A stretch of 5,933 nt of DNA from Deltaproteobacteria bacterium (GTDB lineage: Bacteria > Desulfobacterota > Dissulfuribacteria > Dissulfuribacterales > UBA3076). The DNA lies in contig JAGGRV010000032.1 of NCBI GenBank assembly GCA_021159445.1, forward strand, positions 1-5,933, in the 5' to 3' direction. Shown piece by piece: positions 1 through 5,878 of this stretch (within the stretch, counting starts at the first letter, position 1; each line of letters opens with the position of its first letter). Below the pieces are notes generated by a model. The model saw nothing but the letters and a program-made list of their open reading frames with translations. It was not told where the DNA came from and did no database searches. The translations under genes were made by a program, and so were the position numbers.

Positions 1-64
1 CGAAGAAGACGGCAAAAAAGACATTAATTTGTTCAAGTTATTTATTGTACGTTCCCAAGTATAA
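1..64 (+). CDS. Possible 3' end of an upstream gene (partial, unidentified)
   Basis: An open frame runs in from the left edge (codons from base 2) and stops at TAA 62-64, giving about 20 residues that end in LFKLFIVRSQV. It lies 25 bases before the ATPase start on the same strand, with no promoter visible in the gap, so it would be the preceding gene of the same operon. The fragment is too short to assign a family, and an open frame of this length can occur by chance. In this setting a pilus or secretion-system partner would be natural, but that is inference from position only. Confidence 0.4.
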   Translation, partial: EEDGKKDINLFKLFIVRSQV

Positions 65-89
65 TTTTTGAAAACTACGGGGTAAAGAC

Positions 90-2465
90 ATGGATGAAAA
101 AATAACTGAAAATCAAACTGTTCCTAAGATCGGGGAACTATTGGTCAAAGAAGGCATTGTAAAGGAAAAGGATGTTGAAAAGGCCCTTGAAATCCAAAAG
201 AAAGAAATTGAAGAAGCAAGTCAACCATTAGGTACACTGCTTGTCAAAAATGGCCTGATTTCAGAAGACCAACTCCAAAGCCTCCTGGATCATCCCTTTC
301 TGCGAAAACGTATCGGAAAATTGGCGATTCAAAAGGGACTAGTTGATGAGAAACAGATGGAGGAGTGTCTCAAGAACAAGAAACCGAATGAGCTGATTGG
401 CAATGCCTTGATAAGAGAAGGATTTGCCACGGCTAATGATGTGAAAAATTTGCTGATTCAACAGGTTGGCGGGACGAAACTGGGTCAGCTTGCGCTAAAA
501 TCCGGCATGATACGTGAAGAAGATTTGAATAACATTCTAAATCGCAAGAGATATCAAAGGACCCTTGGCGAAATACTATGTGCCTTGAATATAATTACAC
601 CTATAGATCTCAATCGTATTCTCCAAAAGTACAATAAACATCAAAAGCTTGGAGATATTTTGGTAAAACAGGAAATCATTAATGAGCGACAGCTTAAAGA
701 GGCCCTTTATGAGCAAAAACATAGGACTGAGTACTTAGGCAAAATATTGATAGATAAGAATTTCATTACTCCTGAACAGCTATATGCCGCTTTATCCAAG
801 CAGTATAATATTGAGTTTAGAAAACTAGATGGGTTTAATTTAAGCCAAAGCCAGATAAATATACTTTCAGCCCTTATTGGTAAAAATTATGCAGCAAAAA
901 ATCGAATTTTGCCTCTATCCTGCAAAAAAAACCGGCTTACGCTGGCAGTATCAGATGTAGATAGTCTCCAGATTGTCCATGATCTAAGTTCTATGTATTC
1001 CCTATATAGGATTGATTGTGTTTTGATAACTCATGAAAAATTTAGAGCAATTTTCGAGACTCTTTACGGCGAGGCGTTAATAGATACCGAGACAGTGGAT
1101 GAAATAAAGCATGTCGAGGATCTCGAAGATGTGGAAGATGTAGTAATCAATCTCGAAGAAGCCGATATCAAGAAAACACGGACAGACATCTATGGCATCT
1201 CAGACATGCAGGTACAGGAACTTGTTAATCATATAATCAAGTACGGCCTAATGAAGAATGCCAGCGATATTCACATAGAGCAGGACCGCAGAGACGTAAA
1301 GATCCGCTACAGAATTGATGGAGTGCTTCAAACTTTCACGCAACCATGGCTTGATACAAAGCTACGGGATACAATAGGAGAAATCATTTCTAGAATCAAG
1401 ATCATGTCTAACCTTGATATAGCTGAAAAACGCTTACCACAGGATGGGGCTTTCAGAATAACTTATTCTGACAAGACAAAATCCGATAAAGTCCCTGTCG
1501 ACTTCAGGGTTGCCGTGTGCCCGGCTATAATTGGCGAAAACATAACGATAAGGATACTCGATCCCCGGAAAGCGAATAAGGGGCTCGATAATATAGGTCT
1601 TTCCGAACATATCCTGGAACCGCTTAAGGAGCTCCTTAAGAGCCCTGCGGGAATGGTCCTTTTGACAGGCCCGACAGGAAGTGGAAAGACTTCAACCCTT
1701 TATGGCGCACTGCAGTTTATATACGATCCAGGGCTCAAGATCATTACCGCAGAAGATCCGATCGAATACAGTATTTCAGGGATTATGCAAACACAAGTCA
1801 ACACCAAGATTAATCTTACATTTTCAAGACTACTTCGATCTTTTTTGAGACTTGACCCGGATATCATACTGATTGGCGAAATGCGGGATAGTGAGACGGC
1901 AAGCATAGGATTTGACGCTGTTCAGACAGGACATCTTCTTTTAAGTACACTTCACACAACTGATTCTACAAATGTTATTTCCAGACTCTATGGCCTTAAC
2001 GTTGAACCTAACCAGATTGCTTCAGGCCTGATGGGCGCCATTGCCCAGAGGCTTGTAAGAAAAATCTGTCCTTCATGCAGTTCAGAATATATCCCCACCA
2101 AAGAAGAATGGGGCCTATTGTTTAAAGACTATCCTGTTGATCTTACTTTCTACAAGGCAGAAGGTTGTGAACTATGTGATTATACAGGATATAGCGGTCG
2201 TACCCTGATTGCGGAATTCTTTGTAATGAATAAGGAAATTGCCATGGCCCTCATTACAGGGGCCAAAGAAAATGAAATCAGGAGAATGGCCATAGAAGGT
2301 GGTATGAAGACAATGCTTGACGATTGTATTTTAAAATTGAATCAAACAACATTGTCAGAGATTATCAGAGTCATGCCCCATGAAACGATAAAAGAATTCA
2401 AATCGAGGGATTCCAAACCATCCCCGACAAGGACACTAAAAAGAGTCACGAGCAAAAACCTGTAA
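90..2465 (+). CDS. GspE/PilB-family assembly ATPase with an eight-motif MshEN-like N-terminal array
   Basis: This is a hexameric cytoplasmic ATPase of the type II secretion / type IV pilus class, which drives assembly of a pilus or pseudopilus at the inner membrane. The C-terminal half has the full motif set: Walker A GPTGSGKT (527-534), Asp box ITAEDPIEY (552-560), Walker B DPDIILIGEMRD (589-600, Glu597) and His box TGHLLLSTLHTTD (613-625). Zinc-type cysteine pairs CPSC (660-663) and CELC (693-696) point to GspE/PilB rather than PilT. Residues 372-490 are the usual N2-type domain (SDIHIE, IRYRIDG). Residues 13-238 hold eight copies of a short helical motif, followed by the end of an MshEN-like domain and an acidic linker near 342-358. 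At 791 residues it is some 200 longer than typical GspE or MshE, and the extra motifs account for this. The start is supported by a GGGG box 7 bases upstream. Whether it serves secretion or pili cannot be told: no other machine gene is in view. Confidence 0.95.
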   Translation: MDEKITENQTVPKIGELLVKEGIVKEKDVEKALEIQKKEIEEASQPLGTLLVKNGLISEDQLQSLLDHPFLRKRIGKLAIQKGLVDEKQMEECLKNKKPNELIGNALIREGFATANDVKNLLIQQVGGTKLGQLALKSGMIREEDLNNILNRKRYQRTLGEILCALNIITPIDLNRILQKYNKHQKLGDILVKQEIINERQLKEALYEQKHRTEYLGKILIDKNFITPEQLYAALSKQYNIEFRKLDGFNLSQSQINILSALIGKNYAAKNRILPLSCKKNRLTLAVSDVDSLQIVHDLSSMYSLYRIDCVLITHEKFRAIFETLYGEALIDTETVDEIKHVEDLEDVEDVVINLEEADIKKTRTDIYGISDMQVQELVNHIIKYGLMKNASDIHIEQDRRDVKIRYRIDGVLQTFTQPWLDTKLRDTIGEIISRIKIMSNLDIAEKRLPQDGAFRITYSDKTKSDKVPVDFRVAVCPAIIGENITIRILDPRKANKGLDNIGLSEHILEPLKELLKSPAGMVLLTGPTGSGKTSTLYGALQFIYDPGLKIITAEDPIEYSISGIMQTQVNTKINLTFSRLLRSFLRLDPDIILIGEMRDSETASIGFDAVQTGHLLLSTLHTTDSTNVISRLYGLNVEPNQIASGLMGAIAQRLVRKICPSCSSEYIPTKEEWGLLFKDYPVDLTFYKAEGCELCDYTGYSGRTLIAEFFVMNKEIAMALITGAKENEIRRMAIEGGMKTMLDDCILKLNQTTLSEIIRVMPHETIKEFKSRDSKPSPTRTLKRVTSKNL
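126..803 (+). repeat. Eight tandem MshEN-like motifs encoded in the ATPase N-terminus
   Basis: The pattern x-[LI]-G-x-x-L-hydrophobic-hydrophobic-x-x-G-[IL]-[IV]-x4-L-x3-L recurs eight times, starting at residues 13, 46, 74, 102, 130, 158, 186 and 215. The first glycines fall at 15, 48, 76, 104, 132, 160, 188 and 217, so after the first interval (33) the spacing is 28, 28, 28, 28, 28 and 29. The DNA copies have diverged, so this is an old protein-level duplication, not a recent DNA repeat. The family motif is known from MshEN domains, where two neighbouring copies clamp cyclic di-GMP. Confidence 0.88.
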
Positions 2466-2469
2466 CTCT
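2438..2469 (-). terminator. Probable intrinsic terminator of the tRNA-fMet transcript, overlapping the ATPase stop codon
   Basis: Read on the - strand, AGAGTTAC (2469-2462) pairs with GTGACTCT (2449-2442) across a 12-base loop, and the stem runs into a T-run (TTTT, 2441-2438). It begins 13 bases past the tRNA-fMet CCA end. The one irregular pair is a G-U wobble in - strand RNA but a C-A mismatch in + strand RNA, so the - strand is the better fold. The + strand copy is followed by TGATTTTATT, so weak two-way action is possible. The ATPase TAA (2463-2465) lies inside one arm. Confidence 0.6.
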
Positions 2470-2481
2470 CTGATTTTATTA

Positions 2482-2558
<77 letters not shown>

Positions 2559-2599
2559 TCTGAAGGACTTCTATCTCAAGAAGCCAAAAAGCAAGCTAA

Positions 2600-2628
2600 T
2601 TCATAACCACTTGAATTTATTTTGTCAA
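2600..2628 (-). promoter_or_regulatory. Probable sigma-70 promoter of tRNA-fMet
   Basis: On the - strand a perfect -35 TTGACA (2628-2623) is followed after 17 bases by TATGAA (2605-2600), a 4/6 match to the -10 consensus. Transcription would begin about 35 bases before the tRNA 5' end, giving a leader for RNase P to remove. The promoter lies between the queA stop and the tRNA, so the tRNA need not depend on read-through from queA. Confidence 0.62.
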
Positions 2629-2660
2629 CACATTTGGGAACCATAGCGTATAGAACCCAT

Positions 2661-3713
2661 CTACATGATAAGCATTGCGTCTCCGTAACTGAAAAATCTA
2701 TATCCAGCATTAATTGCCTTTTTATAGGCAGAAAGAATCCTGCCTCTGCCTGCAAAGGCAGAAACTAATATCAGCAATGAGGATTTAGGCAGGTGAAAGT
2801 TGGTAATTAAGCAATCAATGACATGGAAACGATGACCAGGCAGAATATACAGGTCACATAATCCTTGAAAGGCCCTTATCTCACCTGTGATATTTACTAT
2901 TGCCTCTAAGGCCCTGGCTGTAGTTGTTCCTACTGCTATAACTCTGCCACCTGTCTTACGTGTGGAAATTATCTTTTCCACAGCATTCTCAGTTACTGAG
3001 ATCCATTCATGGTGAATCCTGTGCTTACGTATGTCAGATGTCCTTACCGGAGCAAAGGTGCCATAACCAACGTGCAGTGTTATCCAGGCAATATTAATAT
3101 TCTTTTCCCTGGCGAGGAGTAATTGCTCTTCAGTAAAATGGAATCCTGCTGTAGGAGCGGCTACTGAGCCTATCTCTCTGGCATAAATTGTTTGATATTG
3201 TTCTACGTCAGAAGCAACCGGAGAACGTCTAATATATGGTGGAAGGGGAATATCTCCACAGGATTCTAAGACTAATAACAGTTCCCCCTGGTACAAAAGC
3301 TTTATATCAACCTGACCCGCGGAACTGACTTCAAGGACCTCTATCTCCAAGGGGCCTTTGCAACGGATCTTTTGGCCCTGTCTTACCGGTTTTGAGCTGC
3401 GATAGAGTGCCTTGGCAAAGGCCACACCATTCCCATTTTCTCTTGGAAAGTGAAGTAGAAAAAACTCTACTTTTCCCTTTGTTGATTTTATGCAATTAAG
3501 ACGAGCTGGAAATACCTTGCTGTCGTTGAGAACAAGACAGTCCCCCGGATCAATATAGTCTAATAGGTCACGAAAGGTCCGATGGCTTACTTTGCCTGTG
3601 TTCCGGTCGAGTACCATCAGGCGGGAAGACGACCGATCACCCAAAGGATACTGGGCAATCAGGTGAGATGGCAAATGATAATCATATTCAACCAGGCTAA
3701 AGTCTGACATCAT
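2661..3713 (-). CDS. queA: QueA, S-adenosylmethionine:tRNA ribosyltransferase-isomerase
   Basis: QueA transfers and isomerises the ribosyl group of S-adenosylmethionine onto preQ1 at the wobble base of GUN-anticodon tRNAs, giving epoxyqueuosine in the cytoplasm. Family signatures run the full length (numbered from the chosen start, 350 residues): LNDSKVFPARL (62-72), AAPTAGFHFTEEQL (185-198), LHVGYGTFAPVR (213-224), VGTTTARALEA (261-271), TNFHLPKSSLLILVSAFAG (304-322) and the C-terminal FFSYGDAMLIM. The frame stays open further upstream, but QueA proteins normally begin just before the DFS/DYxLP segment, so I chose the first of two adjacent ATGs (3713, the other 3710). This start overlaps the stop of the preceding DUF2065 gene as ATGA, implying translational coupling; AAAGGA lies 13 bases upstream. 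Nothing looks truncated. No tgt or other queuosine gene is in the window. Confidence 0.96.
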   Translation of the reverse strand: MMSDFSLVEYDYHLPSHLIAQYPLGDRSSSRLMVLDRNTGKVSHRTFRDLLDYIDPGDCLVLNDSKVFPARLNCIKSTKGKVEFFLLHFPRENGNGVAFAKALYRSSKPVRQGQKIRCKGPLEIEVLEVSSAGQVDIKLLYQGELLLVLESCGDIPLPPYIRRSPVASDVEQYQTIYAREIGSVAAPTAGFHFTEEQLLLAREKNINIAWITLHVGYGTFAPVRTSDIRKHRIHHEWISVTENAVEKIISTRKTGGRVIAVGTTTARALEAIVNITGEIRAFQGLCDLYILPGHRFHVIDCLITNFHLPKSSLLILVSAFAGRGRILSAYKKAINAGYRFFSYGDAMLIM

Positions 3714-3910
3714 GAAAAAATATCGGTCCTTTGGGCAATGTAGCATATCACTAGACCAATCAAGGTAGATACAAGACCAACCAATCTCAGGTAATCCGGA
3801 TTCATTTCCTCAATTTGCCTCATAAGGGCCTGCATCTTTTCAGGAAAGGCGAAATAGGGGAGTCCCTCAAGAACCATTAATAAACCTAGCACGGTCACAA
3901 AAAATTTCAT
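3710..3910 (-). CDS. DUF2065 (YjeT-like) small inner-membrane protein
   Basis: This 66-residue protein has two hydrophobic helices, about residues 3-20 and 42-60, joined by a short polar stretch (PEKMQALMRQIEEMNPDYLR). The conserved DUF2065 features are visible: LVLEG-like MVLEGLPYFAFPEK in the first half, then LRLVGLVSTLIGL, and an arginine near the C-terminus. Length matches E. coli YjeT (about 65 residues). The family has no established biochemical function and is probably an inner-membrane protein. A GGAG box lies 11 bases before the ATG. The stop codon overlaps the queA start, so the two are likely co-translated; in other genomes DUF2065 genes sit in varied contexts, so the pairing need not be functional. 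Confidence 0.88.
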   Translation of the reverse strand: MKFFVTVLGLLMVLEGLPYFAFPEKMQALMRQIEEMNPDYLRLVGLVSTLIGLVICYIAQRTDIFS

Positions 3911-3965
3911 ATGTATAGTAACTCCGACTTGATCTGGGTAATATGACAGGGAATGAGGATATAAC

Positions 3966-4118
3966 TAGTGTCTGAGCGAAAAGGCCGTTCAAACACAATT
4001 TTGAATTCTAAATGTTGAATTTTGAATTTAAAAAAGGAAGTAACCTTAATATGTTATATGTTAATTGTCCCTGGCCTAAATTGAGAAAACAAAATTTGGG
4101 ATTTCCGTTCAGGCACTA
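3966..4118. repeat. Non-coding MITE-like element with imperfect terminal inverted repeats
   Basis: The spacer between tRNA-Met and DUF2065 (3911-4130) has no credible gene. Its ends form an 18-base inverted repeat, TAGTGTCTGAGCGAAAAG (3966-3983) against the complement of 4101-4118 (TAGTGCCTGAACGGAAAT), with 14 of 18 matching. Inside are a direct repeat AATTTTGAATT (3997-4007 and 4018-4028) and a smaller hairpin just within the right end, CCTAAATT (4075-4082) with AATTTGGG (4093-4100). The right edge is 12 bases from the encoded CCA of tRNA-Met. The shape, 153 bases with terminal repeats and an AT-rich centre, suits a small non-autonomous element. No clear target duplication was found, so mobility is inference. 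Confidence 0.5.
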
Positions 4119-4130
4119 ACTGATAGAAAT

Positions 4131-4207
4131 TGGTGGCGGTGCAGGGACTTGAACCCCGGACTCTGCGGATATGAGCCGCATGCTCTAACCTGCTGAGCTA
4201 CACCGCC
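4131..4207 (-). tRNA. Elongator tRNA-Met (CAT anticodon)
   Basis: The - strand gives a complete 77-base cloverleaf: acceptor GGCGGTG/CACCGCC fully paired, D stem GCTC/GAGC, anticodon stem TGCGG/CCGCA around CTCATAT with CAT at 4173-4171, T stem CGGGG/CCCTG (one G-T pair) and an encoded CCA. Unlike the neighbouring tRNA-fMet, position 1 pairs with 72 and the GGG/CCC initiator stem is absent, so it is not an initiator. A CAT anticodon can also belong to tRNA-Ile2 read as AUA after lysidine modification. The acceptor and D-arm resemble the Bacillus-type elongator Met, so Met is the better call. Confidence 0.9.
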
Positions 4208-4221
4208 ACGTAGCGCGACAC

Positions 4222-4249
4222 CTATTAACCATTTTGGAAAATGTGTCAA
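4222..4249 (-). promoter_or_regulatory. Probable stable-RNA promoter of tRNA-Met
   Basis: On the - strand a perfect -35 TTGACA (4249-4244) is followed after 16 bases by TAATAG (4227-4222), a weak -10. The next bases, GTGTCGCGC, are GC-rich and lie where the discriminator would be, as in bacterial stable-RNA promoters under stringent control. The tRNA starts 14 bases after the -10, so the leader would be only about 7 bases. Assignment rests on consensus and position. Confidence 0.6.
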
Positions 4250-4311
4250 GAAGAAATTCATCGCCAAATGTTTGATATTTATTTCTTGTCAGTTATAATT
4301 TTAAAAATTTA

Positions 4312-4505
4312 GGCATCCTTCATTCACCAGTTTACACTTTTTTGAAAAAGCGTGTATTGTCGAATTGAATGTTGGATGCCGAAACTAGAAATTTGAAATT
4401 TGAAATTGGATAAAAACTGAATAACAATTCGATTAATCAGCTCTAATTTCAAGTTTCTAATTTCTAATTTCACTGCCAAAGTACATGATGAACAAAGTGT
4501 AAACT
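4312..4505. repeat. Complex of three interlocking inverted repeats in a gene-free spacer
   Basis: The 371-base spacer 4208-4578 has no gene I can support. Three inverted repeats fill most of it. A: GGCATCCTTCATTC (4312-4325) with GAATGTTGGATGCC (4367-4380), 12 of 14 matching. B: a perfect 12-base pair, AGTTTACACTTT (4329-4340) with AAAGTGTAAACT (4494-4505). C: a 27-base pair at 4381-4407 and 4445-4471, 24 of 27 matching, built from GAAATT-type units. B starts inside the loop of A and ends outside C, so A and B cross and C nests within B. B may be the terminal repeats of a 177-base element. No transposase is near. Confidence 0.6.
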
Positions 4506-4578
4506 ACTTTTAACTTATCGTGAAGGACACCATTTAATTGTATAAGAATTTCCATTATAGATTATAAGGAGGACTTTC

Positions 4579-5046
4579 ATGCAGGAACTCATTACAAAAA
4601 CCGTTCCTACAGGTATCTCGGTTGTGACAGTCAGGTCCGGAGACAAGATAAACGGAATGACAGCAGCATGGGTCACACAGGTCTCTTTTAAGCCGGCAAT
4701 GATTGCAGCATCTATTGCTCCCCAGCGTTATACTCATGGTCTGATTGAGAAGTCCGGCTACTTTTGCATTAATGCGCTGCCGGTGGAGTCAAAGGATGTG
4801 GCAAAACATTTCGGTTTTAAGAGTGGGCATAAAACCGACAAGTTCAAAGGGATGCGCTATACAAACGCCCTCAAAGGATCTCCGGTCCTGGAATCGGCTT
4901 ATGCCTATATAGAATGTGAGGTAGTTCATGCCTATGAGGCTGGAGATCACACCCTTTTCATTGGTACAATTATTGATAGTTCTGAGTTAAAGGAAAATGC
5001 CAATCCCCTTATCTTCAGGTGGAACGATTTCTTCGGCAAAAAATAA
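4579..5046 (+). CDS. Flavin reductase family protein (FMN-binding, flavoredoxin-like)
   Basis: This is a 155-residue protein of the flavin reductase-like FMN-binding family, small split-barrel flavoproteins that carry or reduce FMN in the cytoplasm. Visible family features are NGMTAAWVTQVSFKPAMIAAS (split across 25-45), the RYTHGLIEKSGYFCINALP segment (50-68), AKHFGFKSGHKTDKF (75-89) and the late AGDHTLFIGTI (121-131). The domain is complete, with no extra partner domain. Relatives include flavoredoxin of sulfate reducers and two-component monooxygenase reductases; the sequence does not say which role applies. The start is well fixed by AAGGAGG (4566-4572), 6 bases before ATG. Two stop codons follow in tandem (TAATAA), and the TPR gene begins 21 bases later, so the two are probably one transcript. 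I found no convincing promoter in the AT-rich stretch upstream. Confidence 0.92.
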   Translation: MQELITKTVPTGISVVTVRSGDKINGMTAAWVTQVSFKPAMIAASIAPQRYTHGLIEKSGYFCINALPVESKDVAKHFGFKSGHKTDKFKGMRYTNALKGSPVLESAYAYIECEVVHAYEAGDHTLFIGTIIDSSELKENANPLIFRWNDFFGKK

Positions 5047-5067
5047 TAAAAAAAGAGATAAAAACAA

Positions 5068-5775
5068 ATGCCTACAAATGCCCAACCCCCCATTGCTCCT
5101 GAACATCAGGAAAAAAATATTTTAGAAGAAATTTTATCCGGCCTTCCGCCTCAAGTCAGGAATACGTTACAAAAATTCTTAAGAGAAATATTGGCCGGAA
5201 TAATAGTAGTTGTTCTGGCAATATCATTGTGGTTCGGCTACTCAGCATACATAACCAGGCAAGAGAACCAGGCTGCTGCTGCTATGGGAACTGCAATGCA
5301 TCAACCGGATCCTGCAAAAAAGATCTCCGCCTTGGAAGAAGTAATTCATCAACATAGCCACACAATAGTCGGCAAGCACGCGCTGTTACTCCTTGGAGCT
5401 ATTCAGAGGGACTCTGGACAGGTTGAGCCGGCAAAAAAAAGTTTCAGCCGAGCTAAACAGGAATTTTCTAAGGACAACTTCTTGTATTACTCTGCTCTTA
5501 TGGGCCTTGGCTATTTACAAGAGGATGAAGCAAAATTGGATGAAGCCCGGCAGACATACAAGTCGTCAAGTGAGACTCAACTGGGTTTTGAAGCCATTGC
5601 CGCACTTGATTTTGCAAGAGTGTCCTCTGCCCTGGGGTACAATGAAGAGGCCCTTGAGGCCTATAACAATTACCTCTCCCTGAAGCCACAGTCATCGCAG
5701 CTTGATTTTGTACGCCATCAAGTAATGAAACTCTCTTCCGAGGACAAAAAGCCCGAGGAGGACCTTGCCCCATAG
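5068..5775 (+). CDS. Membrane-anchored tetratricopeptide-repeat protein (YfgM-like architecture)
   Basis: This 235-residue protein has a cytoplasm-facing N-terminal stretch of about 40 residues, one hydrophobic helix (about 42-59, ILAGIIVVVLAISLWFGY), and a helical C-terminal domain that should lie in the periplasm. TPR-like pairs are visible around 103-130 (GKHALLLLG...AKKSFSRAK), 138-166 (ALMGLGYLQ...EARQTY) and 173-205 (ARVSSALG...EALEAYNNYL). The end is charged (SSEDKKPEEDLAP). This resembles YfgM-type TPR proteins, which act as adaptors near the Sec translocon, but the similarity is of layout; a specific role is not shown. The ribosome site is weak (GAG, 10 bases before ATG), which fits coupling to the flavin reductase gene 21 bases upstream. 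It could equally be a secretion or envelope scaffold. Confidence 0.82.
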   Translation: MPTNAQPPIAPEHQEKNILEEILSGLPPQVRNTLQKFLREILAGIIVVVLAISLWFGYSAYITRQENQAAAAMGTAMHQPDPAKKISALEEVIHQHSHTIVGKHALLLLGAIQRDSGQVEPAKKSFSRAKQEFSKDNFLYYSALMGLGYLQEDEAKLDEARQTYKSSSETQLGFEAIAALDFARVSSALGYNEEALEAYNNYLSLKPQSSQLDFVRHQVMKLSSEDKKPEEDLAP

Positions 5776-5852
5776 TCTTGTGATGGCCATGTCTTATCAC
5801 CGGGGCTTGTCTTGAAATATCGCTCCATCTTCCGTGAACACGAAATGATATT

Positions 5853-5878
5853 TATAATATACTGAATAGCTATTCGGT
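5853..5878 (+). promoter_or_regulatory. Palindromic operator-like site beside a TATAAT box
   Basis: GAATAGCTATTC (5864-5875) is a perfect 12-base palindrome and extends to a near-perfect 18-base one, ACTGAATAGCTATTCGGT (5861-5878), with a single T/G break per side. A consensus TATAAT (5853-5858) ends two bases before it, so the palindrome covers the expected start point, a usual place for a dimeric repressor such as TetR type. The matching -35 is poor. The rest of 5776-5933 shows no gene I can support; the controlled gene would lie past the right edge. The regulator is unknown. Confidence 0.42.

Noticed and set aside
1700..1906. Open frame of 68 codons on the - strand inside the ATPase gene
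   Set aside because: It lies wholly within the Walker-motif region of a clearly coding gene on the other strand, with no family features of its own.
2636..2658. Hairpin GGGTTCTATA/TATGGTTCCC just after queA as a queA terminator
   Set aside because: The stem has a two-base internal break and no T-run follows on either strand, so it is not a convincing intrinsic terminator.
3714..3746. Upstream start for QueA adding 11 residues (MLHCPKDRYFF)
   Set aside because: QueA proteins begin near the DFS/DYxLP segment; the extension would overlap the DUF2065 gene more deeply and matches nothing in the family.
4368..4415. Small peptide frame from an ATG near 4369 within the inverted-repeat region
   Set aside because: About 14 codons, no ribosome site, and its sequence is simply the translation of one repeat arm.
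4381..4471. CRISPR-like array from the repeated GAAATT units
   Set aside because: The units are short, degenerate and contiguous, with no unique spacers of constant length and no cas gene nearby.
4555..4737. Open frame of 60 codons, - strand, over the flavin reductase start
   Set aside because: Cysteine-rich and low in family-like pattern; it is the antisense of a well-supported gene with a strong ribosome site.
5749..5810. AAGCCC/GGGCTT and GTGAT/ATCAC pairs at the end of the TPR gene as a terminator
   Set aside because: Short stems with long loops and no T-run; within chance expectation.
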